NCBI RefSeq assembly: GCF_001949145.1
Contig: NW_019091506.1
Span: 539,548 to 599,547 of the forward strand
Length of the DNA stretch: 60,000 nt
Source of the DNA: Acanthaster planci
Lineage: Eukaryota > Echinodermata > Asteroidea > Valvatida > Acanthasteridae
Direction: 5' to 3'
Shown: in pieces, positions 1-12,600 of the stretch
Layout of the letters: each line of letters opens with the position of its first letter
How positions within the stretch are numbered: the stretch's first letter is position 1
The notes under the pieces: generated by a model
Told to the model about the DNA's origin: nothing
What the model saw: only the letters and a program-made list of their open reading frames with translations
Databases searched by the model: none
Made by a program: the position numbers and the translations under genes

Positions 1-501
1 GGAAAGTAACGAAGATGGGCAAAAGCATTTTGTACATGTACAGCACATGAATTATGCACCCATACTATAAACTGCCATCAACTGATGTCACGTCAAAGTG
101 ATACCCTACAATGTCCTTGGAAGTGCATCATGAGTCCACACGTCATTCAGTCCTAAGCCAAGTCACCTACTGTTTAACTGAACTGTAACAAAAGCTTTGT
201 GACAGAACTTGTGACTTTCAACTCGAATACAACACTTAGTGATGTCTGTTTTATTTATCTACAGAGCCTGTTTTTTGTCGGCAACCCCCTTTTAGAACAG
301 TTCTGTTTTTAGTGGCTGAAGAGCTACAAAGTGTTCTTCTGTGCAGTGGATGGAGATAATTGTGCCATATATAGTTGGGTACTTGGTTCCGAAGCACAGC
401 CCCATTGATTGGTGGCCAACATTACATTGACGGGAAAGCCTTTTGCCGGATAAAGCCTCATATGATTTCCAGCCATATGAGTTTCACTGTTTGTATGACA
501 G

Positions 502-628
502 GCCTTCATCGAGACGCAGCCCATCCTGTCTGAGTGGAAGGCAGAGATACTTCGCTATCAGAGCCTGGAGAGAATGATTGAGGAGCTGGAATCATCGGTG
601 CAGGTGGATGCTATTCAGCTCTTCACAG
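502..628 (+). CDS. DNAH8: DNAH8-like exon 1 of window (tail)
   Basis: Residues 1-42 of the window protein. It starts after tgacag, phase 0, with [15 protein letters not shown], and ends ACA G before gtcagt (phase 1). It is part of the N-terminal tail just before the linker, which mediates heavy-chain dimerisation and intermediate-chain binding in the family. Positions 1-501 look like intron; I see no upstream exon there. Intron 629-1696 holds no recognisable gene or repeat. Confidence 0.85.
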
Positions 629-3600
629 GTCAGTAGGGAGTCATGTCAAGTCTTACAGCCAGTGCTCGTGGCCATGTGTTGGGATTTTTAGATATATTTG
701 ACTGCTGATATGTCACATAGTGCATGAATATTGCATATAGCTTGAGGGTTGATAGTATACAAATATTGACTTCAAGTGATGTAGTAAAACTAGCCTCCCG
801 AAGTGATCCATGGAGAATTCTCTTTTCCTGAGATAAAGTTGGTTCCCTAGGCAAAGATAAGGGAACTACTTTGTCAGCTTCAAATACCAAGGGGAGCTAC
901 AACGGAGTATCCGTCTGAAAAATAACCATGATATAGTTGTAATATAGTTGTAATACAACATATATATTAGTTGCTGCTAAAATTTCAGGAGCAAGGGAAA
1001 GGTAGCATATATTTGTGTTGCCATCTGTTCATGAGTAGTGCACTGATAGATAGCGTACCAAGGACATTGCTCACTCATGCGTACTTCACCTGTGTGACAG
1101 AGGTCTAACCTTGTCCTGTAGAACAGATCCAGCCCGTATTTGATTTGCTTATGCACGAGGACCCTCACTTTTGTGCCAGGCGAACAGCCAAAATGGCATG
1201 GCACGTGATAATGAATCGGACCAGTGAGAGTTCAGCCCTCGATGACGAATGTATAGACTAATCTGATTAGATGCCATAACTCCGGCAAGAACCGCACTCT
1301 CACACACATTCTTCAGCTTGACACGCGTGCATTTCGCAAATTGCGGCACCCTATTGGTCAAAGAGGCATGTATCACACGCGTACCACCTGTCCACGAGTG
1401 CCATGCCACCGCAGAAATGGTTTCTAGTTCAGGTTGTCGAATTACACTCTATGAGGTGTGGTAGTTAATAGCTGCTCATTCTCTGTCGTGGTTGGCTGAA
1501 ATGTGGTCACATAGGGTTCACTAACTGACCAATGTAGGCTAGGGCATGAAATTTGCATCAGCATGAACTAGACATGCACCAAGACATCGTCTGCCGGGTA
1601 CAGTAATCCGAAATACACAAGTAGGAAAAGTTAAAGGAGGCCTGTGTGTCAATCCAAGTAGCGTCTTTCTCATCCAGAGCATTTTCACTGCCTCAGATCC
1701 CATCAAGCTGGCACTGACCATCGAAGCTCAGGCCTGGAAGATGCTCCTGGGCAAGAGCCTGAACCAGGAGTACCGCAAGAAGATGGACGACATCTCGGAC
1801 TTTGTGACCGAGTACTCCAAGCGGCTGGCCCGGCCCATCAAAGACCTGGATGACGTCAGGAATGCCATGGCTGCCCTGGAGGACCTGAGACAGAACGAGA
1901 TACGCATCGATATGACCCTGGGCCCCATAGAGGTGAGGTCAATTTCAAGTGCAATGGAATTGGAGGGAAGGTGGCCTCTAATAACCCTGACAGTTAACAG
2001 TGGAGAAATATAAGCCTTAATTAACGTTTGAGGACCACAGAAATAGTGGTACTAATTAAGAAATTTCTCCAATTTCGTACTGATATTTCAGTGTTTTTTC
2101 TGGCCATGCTTTCAGTAGTGCCAAGGAATGTAATGAAGGGATAAGGTTAGAATGGTGGCAAGCCTTGGGAAGGCTTTGATTGTTTATCAGTTGCACAAAT
2201 ACCATAGAAGCTGTGTAAAGATGAGTCCTGTGACATTTCACGGGACGCTCCCGGTGGCCCCCTTTAATGGTGTGCTGGCTTTTGTATGGAGCGACTGTCA
2301 CTGCATACAACATTTTATCTTCATGTTAACCATCATTGGAGGGGTCCACAGCAGATGACCAGTGTAAGCTTACCATTGCCACTAGATTCATCTGTGGATG
2401 GAAAAAGAAATTGGGCTGTTTAAGTTATGTTGATATGTATTTCTGTAAGAGTTGGGATTTCATGTTGAAATATATTAAATTACCGGTACGTATTTCAAGG
2501 CTTCATTGTGGGTGTAAAAGTGGAATTGATGTTAAGTAGATAGTTTACAACGAATATTTAATGAATGCAACCTTGAATGAATGAATGAATGAATGAATGA
2601 ATGAAACCTTGGACTATCAACGAACATTTCTTAAAGGTCTTGAGCACACAAATAGAGGATTTGGATTCAAGTGTTACATGGTGGTACGTCTTGTGTGTGC
2701 AAGTAGTTAAGTTGTGAGTTTTCGTTGCGGTTTCGCATTGCAGGAAGCCTACAACATGCTTCAAAAGTTCCAGGTGACCGTTGCCAAAGAGGAGGCCGAC
2801 CGCGTGGACACGCTGAGATACTCCTACCAAAAACTCACGCTGCAAGCGGTAAGTGCACCTCACAGATACACGTATCTTGGATGTCGGTCATTCTAGCGAT
2901 ATCGGTCTTGCATTGACTGGTTTTTGGTTTTGGATTGAAGTTGTTTCCTGATAATCTTGAAGAGCTCTTGCCACGTAGTGATTTAATGATAGTATTGTGT
3001 CAGTGAATGACGACAAATCATAAAAGATCACTGGAATAAGATCTCTTTCCTTGAGAGATCAGTGACGAGAGTACAGTAGTTATCATTGAAGTAAGCCTTT
3101 TATCTAACTCTGGCATTTGGGATTGAAAACAGACATAACTTTGATATCAAAAGTCTTAAGATCACCTGTTCATCTGCTTGGAAGGCATAATGAGGCAACG
3201 TAAGCCTTATCAGATAAGGGCAGCTTGGTTTATGCTTGGTTGTAATGATGTCTGGTTTACTCTGTGTTATTCGTGGGATTATTTCAGAGCAAAACCCAGA
3301 CTACATTGGTCAAGATCCAGCCCGAGTTCAAAGCTGACCTTTTGGAATCTGTAGAGGTCTTTGCCACCACCACCGATGCCTTCTTTGATGATTACGACAC
3401 GGTATGTCAGATATTTTAGAAACAGTTTGAGAGTATCACACTGTAATTCACCGAAGGAAGTGTGCGGGGACCCTGTCACCAGTGGACAACTTGTGATCGT
3501 TTTATTGGTTGCATTCAACGAGTCATGCGATCCAACACACATCCACCATTGTCACATGCAAAGACCCTGGTGTTGCGCACAGTAGTTAGATAGTAGATCA

Positions 3601-6600
3601 ACCTCCAGGGTTCACAAATGGTAAAAATTTATGAGGAAAGGGCAAAGCGTCACACAGTGCTGGATCAACACAATACTGACAGGCATACCTAGCCCCAAAG
3701 GTACCCATTTTGCCATTCTACAAAGACTTCACCATTACTTCACATGAAAATAAGCCTCACTCTCTAGACTAGAACGTATTGTGTTGCAGTGGCTTACTAA
3801 ATGCTTGCCCACTGCCGACCTCCAGGAAACGGTACATTGACATCTAGTGATCGGACCTTTCACATTGTGTAGGCTAGATTTGTCTGAATTTTGTGATTGC
3901 AGCAGGAAATAACTTGTGTGTCTAGGGAGGTCTCTGGCCAGCAGCTGCAACCACTTTGCATCAGATTTTCCACAATCATGGAAAATCATGGAAGAAAATC
4001 CTGGAAAAATGCTGTCCTGGAAGTTTGTGGAAAATGGGGGGGGGAATAGGGTGTCCCGGAATCCTGTTAAAGGAGGGGAAAGTCCTGGCAAAGTCTTGGA
4101 AATCATGATCACGTAATGGTTATTTTTTATGTGCTTCTTGTGATGTGATATAAACTGAATGACAACTTTACAAGCTATTCTTGTCAGCCTGTAGTTGTGG
4201 TATTGGCAGTCTTCCAGTTCATACCCAAACATTTTTCTCATCAAAATGTTGTTAAATGTCATAGAAATTAGACCAGACTTGAAGCTTTGCATGGTGGAGA
4301 TACACTGAAGAGAGGGCTTGTGGTGACATCATGTGGATAGATCTCTTATTGGAAGAGGTATGGTTCTGATAAGAACTGTTGACTGTGTCCCGGACCAGTG
4401 TGCTGTGTTCAACCAGTGTGTTCTGGTCGTCCTCAGCAGTGGAGACTGGTTCTTATCAGAACCATACCTCTTGCATAAAAGAGATCTATCCATATAGTGT
4501 TACGGCAAGCCCCCTCTTTTAGTGTCATAGAAATTGTCACATATTAGTTCTGAAAAGTCCTTGAAGGTCATGGAATTTGGTTTCCAGATTTCTGTGAGAA
4601 CCCTGATTGATATATAGTCCTCCCAGCTGCAGTGAGTTGACTCGGACATAATGATCACTTTCAGCTCATGTACATGTACAGATCATTTACAGTCCTGTGA
4701 TACTATGTTTGTGAGAGTCATTTTCACCTGTTGTGACCGTGTTGCGTGCTGTGGTTTATTGCAGGGTGGCCCCATGGTGGAGGGCATTTCACCACAAGAA
4801 GCCAGTGACAGGCTGCAAGTGTATCAGGTAGGCAGTATATCCAGCTTCTTAGCAAAGTCTCCCTGTACCCTGTCCTTTGGTAGGGGAGGCTGACTTAAGG
4901 TCAACTGGATTATCTGCCTTGAGCAGAGACACTCCTCATCTTTTGAGGAAAGCCATGTTGGTGGGGAGTGTTCCGTTTATCGGTAGCAATTAATGCGACC
5001 ATAACGTGTTCATTTTATAGTTGTCTGTGAACCGGTGAAGAGCATTCCCAATCAAAAGAGCCTCCGCTGCTCGGAAAATTACACCCTCTCTTGATCCCAA
5101 TAGTTGATTTGCAAGAGATTATTGGTGCATTTGGAAAATTTACACCAAGGTTTAAAGGTGCAACATTTTGTTGAGCTGTGCAGCCACATAAATTTGAGCT
5201 TCTTGAATTTGTGTAAGTGGTGGCCAGGTTGTCATTCACATCTGAGTTTTAATGACAGCAATTTTCTGCAAAAAAATATACAGAAATCACTGATAGAAAA
5301 ACCTAAATGATGCATTTTTCTGCACACAGAATTTGTAGCTAACACGCACCATGGTTCCTATGCAGACTGATATGAACGTTATAACAATCCCCTTTGTCTT
5401 TGTAGTAGGAAGGCCTTAGTAGTTCATACACAGAGTCCTTTTTTGTAATCAGATGAGTGACTTTGTGCACAAAAGTTTTCTGTTTTTGGTTCCCTGGCTA
5501 GACCCGCTTTGACGAGCTGTGGCGCAAGTTCACCACCTACTCGGCCGGTGAGCAGCTCTTTGGCCTGACGGTGACTGAATACCCGATGCTGTCCAAGACC
5601 AGGAAGGAACTGAACCTGCTACAGAAGCTGTATGGGCTGTACAATGCCGTCATCGACGGCATCAATGGCTACTACGACATACTATGGACCGAGGTGGACA
5701 TCGAGAAGATCAACAATGAACTGCTGGACTTCCAAAACAGGTTGGTCATGTTGAAAATATGAAATATTCTGGAGTGTCAACCCCTTGGGAAATAAAGTGT
5801 GCAGTACATGTTGAAAGGACGGTGTTCCGCAAAGCCATCGTTTGTAGTTTATTTTGAAGGTTTTTCATTCCTACGAGAACTGTACAATGATTTGAAAGAG
5901 AGTTGGTTTGGGCCGCTTAGCAGCAAGGCATTCATACCACATCCTGTAGAAACATGCACGACTGTCATCTGCAGCGCCGACTAATCGGGATGGGTCGTCT
6001 TTTGGAAAATCTGTGGAGACAGGGAGAGATTGCAAAATGAGTCTTTCATATGATGCACAAGTGGGGACTTGAACCTGCGTCACAGTGTAAAGGACAGAGA
6101 AAATACCACAGTGCTGGGAACCTGACTTTCTCAGCACTTGCAAGTGAATTGGGTTTGCTATTTTGGGTCAAACAGAGGGTGAGAGCTGTGTGTTTTATGC
6201 TGCAGCAGGTTTGGTTCCTTACATGTGCTTAGAGAACGAATAGCCACGAATGAAAGTGCCAACAGAAACAAGAAATGAGGTGTGCAGGCATCACTTTGGA
6301 GGGAAGACATTGTGTGCTTTCTCACATTCGCGCCTGTGGACCAGAACAAGCTGAACACACCTGACTAATTTCTGTTCGAATCACAGAATCTAAAAGATGG
6401 TCTCAGCTTGTATGTTGGAAAAACTTCCAACTAACCCGTCTGGTTTTTGCTGGTGAACGAGCGTTTGGAGTAAGGATGTATCTTGTCACTGTTCATCGTC
6501 CCCCACCCCCCCTGAAAGACATATAACGGTAGCATTTGTGTCCCTTAAAGGTGTCGGAAGCTGCCCAAGGGGCTGAAAGAGTGGCAGGCCTTCCTGGACC

Positions 6601-9600
6601 TGAAGCAGAAGATTGACGACTTCAACGAGACCTGCCCACTGCTGGAGCTGATGGCCAACAAGGCCATGAAGCAGCGGCACTGGGACCGCATCGCCAGCGT
6701 CACTGGCCACCAGTTTGACATTGAGTCAGACACCTTCTGCCTGCGCAATATCATGGAGGCCCCTCTCCTGCCCCACAAAGAGGATATCGAGGTAAAGTTC
6801 TGAGGAGCTTGTGCATACAGTTTGGGTTGAAATTTTACTGGAAAGTCCAAGAGTTGGCCTATGTTTTGCAACTGTTCTTTTTCTGCAGCTGGTCAGCTAG
6901 CACATAGCAGAAGAAATGTTCTGTTTGGTCAGATATAGGAAACAAATATGGTTTTCAAGAAAAAACATGACCTTGAAAATTGGAATTAAATTCTTTCAGT
7001 TGAAGTTTAAGTAATTTTTGACCACAGGTGTACATGAAATCTTAACAGTAGAACTGCAGAAATTTGTTCACTGAACAAAGTTACAGAGCCATTATTGTTG
7101 TACACACCCATGCTCATGCGGTGTCCTCTTTTCCAACAACCTCATTGTTCTGTGCTCATAAGTTTAAAATTGTGACCCAGGCCAAATAAAATGAGTTTGA
7201 AGTTAACCCTAACCCTCTAGGGACCATTGAAATCCTGCATAACGTTGTTGGGTTCAGCATAGTTTTGACTGAGTGACATGCAGATCCGTAGAAACTCCAG
7301 TGATGTAGTCGAGTTCTTTTTGAGAACCAAGTTCTCTACCGAATATTTAACTAGTTAGGAGGGGACAAAGCTGAAGCACATCGGCATTTGATGGTACATG
7401 CATAAATGTAAGATTACAAAGTAACATGATGACTTCATACTATCACTGTTTGATTAAAATTAACTTTTTAGGACAAAAGTACTCGGCCAAGTTTCTCCTT
7501 AAACTTAACTTTTACACAACTGGGAGTGTCTGAAGTCCAACATTTATTTTGTAATCGTACCTTTGCACATTTACCATCAAATGCCTCTGCACTCTGGCTT
7601 TATTCCCTCTTACCCAGTTCAGTATTTTGCGGAGAACTCTCATTTTTCACCTGCATAAGTGCATTTTTGTTGATAATGGCAAACCGAGTGAAGCCTTCAA
7701 ACTAAGCACTCTGTATGTTTGGCAAACTACAACAAAATTACTGATATTAAGGTCTCAAGACTTATTTTGAGGGATCTAGTCAATTAAAGTTATTTATTCA
7801 TTTTAGTGAGGGTTTTTACCTTGCACCAGCCTACATATGTATGCGGAATGTTCATAACACTATTTGCTTAGTGTTGTCTGAGAGCTCGCAAAAAAATTCA
7901 CAAGCTTACTCGGATGGCACTCGAACCGAAAACCTTCGGCTTACAAGTGCAGAGTTTTAACCACTCGACCACCGAGCTTGCCAGGGTCTGCTGGCCGGTC
8001 CCAGTCAGATGTAGCACATCTACATTGAAAATACATCATTGGAAATAGTCACGATTGCAAGAAATATTCCATGATCAAAGTTTCTACTGCGGCTAGAAAG
8101 AATACAACTGTCAGTGGAAGTCAAAGACTATCTGCCGCAACCACGTTTTCTACTGTAACCTTAACCCTAACACTCCTCAATCCTTCACCTGTTGGAGGGC
8201 TGTTTGGGTTAATCATGCCCTGGCCACACTGTATAAGTGAGGGCAGTGAATAAATTACGTGTAATGCGTGAGTGCAACACAGCGTCATGCATTAACCCTA
8301 ACTCCCTATTTACCAGCAGACCTTCCACATCCTTGCAAATCGCAAAACCATACAGTAAACTGTGCACATAAATGGTTGGACTCTGTTCATTTGTAGTACA
8401 CCTACTCCCGCATGAAACACAGCCGGTATACCGGTATGTAAATAGTACTCATCTTAACAGATTCCAACAAACCCTGGTGTTGGACTTTGGCTGGTTTGGG
8501 ATCGTCAGAGTTGATGCAACCTCTCAAGGACAAGTGCGCTAGTCCAGGCTGTTGCCAGTTGATTTAGATTATTCCTTAGAAAGCCCCCCTCCTTCCAACA
8601 ACTTCATTGGCGGCTACCAGTGGGGACAATCAACCAACATTTTCACATCTGTCTGCATCCCTCAGGATATCTGCATCTCGGCTGTCAAGGAGAAGGACAT
8701 CGAGGCCAAGCTGGCCCAGGTGGTGGCCGAGTGGACCTCCCAGACGCTGTTCTTCGCCAACTTCAAGAATCGCGGGGAGTTGTTACTGAAGGGTGGAGAG
8801 ACCATGGAGACGGTGGCCCTGATGGAAGACAGTCTCATGGTCCTGGGCTCCCTGCTCAGTAATAGGTAAGGTGTCCGTAGAACAATTCTGGAGCCAAACC
8901 GTCATCCAGGTTAATAAGGATACGGCAGTGATTCAATGAGGTTTTCTTGTGTGATTATAAATTCTCTGAGGAAATGCATCCAGAGGTAAGAAAACTCATC
9001 AACAGAGATGCAACGAAAATTGCTATCTATTACCAAACCAATGTGAAGTAGCCAACAGTGACATTGAAGAGGACAAAGATTTCTTTTAATTTTTCACTGC
9101 CTAACTGTTGCTAGTGAGAGTCATAGCTTTATACGTTTTTTGGAGGCTGCTCCAACAAATGTGTTCATGCAAATTATGAGTTTCTTTACGCTACAGCTGA
9201 TCAGAATTTTTGGTCTGAATCAAGATGAAAGTTGTCAATTGGTTGGAAGTTACGGGATGTCTCTCATTTTAGTCAGATGCCTGCTGATTGGTCAGCATTT
9301 TAGGGACCAGATGTAGCGCAGATACCTCACGTGGTAATTTGCCCAATTTGTTTGCATATTGTAGCTGTTGCTGCTTGAAGCTCCATTCCAAAGACTAAGC
9401 TCAAGTTAAGTCGAGAAGCCCTCGTACGAGTCCGTCACAGCCATCCAGTCTCATGCAATGTCACAAGCTGTTCAAATGATCCATAGCAAGTGCAGTTCTC
9501 TTGTCATAGTTCATTCTTTTTATAATTATACATCTTGAAAAATATACATTATACATCTTGAAAATAGTTCATTCTGTTACTTGTAACCAGACATACATGT

Positions 9601-12600
9601 AGGACTGGACTTTCGGAACGACTGATTAAGATTGACTTGAGTGCAGTCCTGGCCTGTACACCGGTGGATGGTAGAAATAAATTCTTTTCTTCTCAATTTA
9701 CCGCAATCTGCCCAGGTACAATGCACCGTTCAAGAAGGACATTCAGCTGTGGGTGCAGAAGCTGTCCAACTCCTCTGACATCATAGAGAACTGGCTGACG
9801 GTGCAGAACTTGTGGGTTTACCTGGAGGCGGTGTTTGTTGGGGGCGATATCGCCAAGCAGCTGCCACAGGTAACTGGCAGTGGCAATGGGACAATGTTCT
9901 TAAAGTGGGGGGAGGCGGTTGTGAGACTTTCAGGCATCGGCCATTAGGACTGATCCATGAAGCCCTGCCCCATTGTAGGACCTGCCAAGAATGAGGGTGG
10001 CATGCCCCTCAGTCAAAAAAATTGGGGGGCACCCTCCCCCCCAAATACAGTAGAATCTGGGGCAAAATGCACACACCATGAACAGGGAGGGAATTGGTGC
10101 AAACACCCACGTGTGGCCGAAGTGAATTGGGCCTGAAAGTTTGGATAAATACTTAAAAATGTCCATGAAAATAGCTTTGTATTGTGACGAGGATGATTTT
10201 GGTGGAAGGAAAGAGTGTTGAGCAAGGTACATGTACATACTATTGGTGCATGCTGGCAAGATTCCAAATACCGTCAACTCTTGTTATAACAAAGTTGAAG
10301 GACCAGAAAATTACTTTGCCACAACCAGAACTTTTTAAAGGAGTTGAAAAACAAAGAAAACGCAAGTATTCAACGTTGTGTCAGTGCTAAAAAGTCCTTA
10401 TTGATAATTGCATGGAAACTTACTTATTGAAACATTGGTTTAAACGTGAAATCGGGCGACACAATTTGTTGAAATTTAGATACAGTGGTCCCAGACTAAT
10501 TGAATAATAAATAAAAGTAATGCAAATGTAGGCCTAGTCTGTTTCAATGCAATATTTGTTTATTTGAGAGTGGACATAAGGTCCTACTCAGCCTAAGACA
10601 TATCTCGCGATATGTCAAATGTTGTAAGCTATTGAAAGAGATTCATACCATCTATAGTAGTATGCCATTATGAGAAAGACCACTGTATATGGATAAGACC
10701 ATTCAGACTTTGTCGATCTCGGCAAGAAATGGGACAAGATGTTGTTAGGCAAGGGAGAACCCGAATAAGCCCATTCAGACGGATTAAAGTTTATACAAAA
10801 CAACTCATCGCGGTTAGGAGGATAGTTTTAGAAAGCAAAATCAGGAGGCTCTTCACCACGACTGAGAGGGTGTTTTAGAAGGAAAATGGAGGAGCCTAGG
10901 AGTTTTGTTTTGGAGAAGGAAAGCCACCCGACTAACCATTAAGCCTACAGTAAAGCAAATGTAGTCTGTTTCAATGCAATATTTCTTGGATGCTCAGATT
11001 GGCCCTCGGAGCATTTTTCAAACCTTACATTTTTGCTGTAAGGACCTTTCAGCACTGAGCTTATGTCAAGAAGTTGGGATTCTCAGAAGTTGCTCTTTAT
11101 TTTGAGGGTTTTTTTATAATAGTGTTCTTTATAATGAGAATCAGCTATAATGATAATTAAACTATACATGACAGGTTAGGAGTTGACTGGGGTACGAGTT
11201 GACCTGGGTGTGAGTTGACTGTGGTACGAGTTGACTGGGGTATGAGTTGACTGGGGTATGAGTTGACTGGGGTATGAGTTGACTGGGGTACGAGTTCACC
11301 AGGACAACCTCGTTCACTGGTTTATCCAAAGTGTTACAACTGAGTTCGGATGCGCCTTTTTCAAGACAATGGTGTTCATTCATTCATGATAGGAGGGATA
11401 CCATCAAGGTATCATTAGAAAGAATACTGCTTCTACTTTTCAGAGATCCTTATTCATTATAATCATATCTCATGGTTTGGGCATATTAACCCCTTTCCTC
11501 AGGGTTTGTTTTTTTCTGGGACACCCTGTAGTGTTTTCTATAATGAGAGTTGGCTATAATGATAATTAGACTTTATGTAAACTTTATGACCAAGGAAAGT
11601 GTACGTGAACATACAAGACAAATCAAAGGGACATTCCAAAATTGAAATGTGAAGTTATCAATAATGTTTACTGTTCAGAAGTTGATGGCATGGAGGAGTT
11701 ATTTTAGGTGTTGAATTTTTTTTCTGGGCATTTGTAGGAAGCCAAGAGGTTTGGCAACATTGACAAGTCGTGGGTGAAGATCATGCAGCGTGCCCACGAG
11801 GTGGATAACGTGGTCCAGTGCTGCGTCGGGGACGAGACCCTGGGACAGCTGCTGCCGCACCTGTTGGAACAACTGGAAATCTGCCAGAAGTCCCTCACCG
11901 GGTGAGAAACTCAAATTACCACTCCTCGTTTACCGTTCTTGGCTTGTTCAGTCAGCCAGTGGTGTAGTTGAGTCCAGGACCCTTCACAAGTCCAGTCGCA
12001 AATCCTTTCCCAAGACCAGTCACAAGTGCAGTGCCTTTGTCGGGTGTCGTTTGAGTAACTTGTGCCTTGGCTTGAGACTGAATGACTTGCAGAGCGTTGA
12101 TGAGGCGGACTTAAGTACAAGTGGTGGTGTCAGCTGTGTTGCCTCTTTTGCTGTCAGTAATCACACAATCCTCTCAATTATCACTGTTGAGTACAGCTGC
12201 TGGCTCTAACCGCTGTTAATTTATTCAGGTCTAGAAAACAAAAACTGTCTCCTTAATTTAGAGCTGTCATATAGACCGATTGTGCCAGTTTTATCACATG
12301 ACCTATAGTGGGTATCAACCCCACAGCCAAGTTATGGTACAGCACATTAGTAGTCTGAGTATGGTACCTAACGTCGACTTTATCTGCTGTAAATTATACT
12401 TATGAAACACTTTGCTTTCGGTGTGTGCCGTGTTTTTTGATATTCAATTCCCACTATAGGTCATGTGACTAGCTGGCATAATTGATATACTGTAATCAAC
12501 ATGTCTCGCTGATGGTAATTTCAAAATTTTAAGCTCCTTTTAATTCACCCCTTTGCGTTTTCATCAAAGGGTAACATCAAAGCCATTGCTTTCTGCAATC

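Noticed and set aside
1681-1696. Earlier acceptor for exon 2 at catccag/AGCATT
   Set aside because: It would insert extra residues and break the phase with exon 1. The acceptor at gcctcag gives the family-conserved LFTDPIKLAL.
3735-4292. A 185-codon open frame on the minus strand
   Set aside because: It covers the gtcatggaa-type repeat. The peptide is repetitive, resembles no family I know, and is explained by the repeat.
7909-7977. A functional tRNA-Thr gene (TGT anticodon) on the minus strand
   Set aside because: The anticodon and T stems do not pair and the acceptor stem has a mismatch. A tRNA-derived repeat fits better.
7205-8175. ttaaccctaaccc words suggesting telomeric repeats
   Set aside because: Only one to two units at any place. 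They belong to a short dispersed motif also seen near 19855 and 35430, not a telomere tract.
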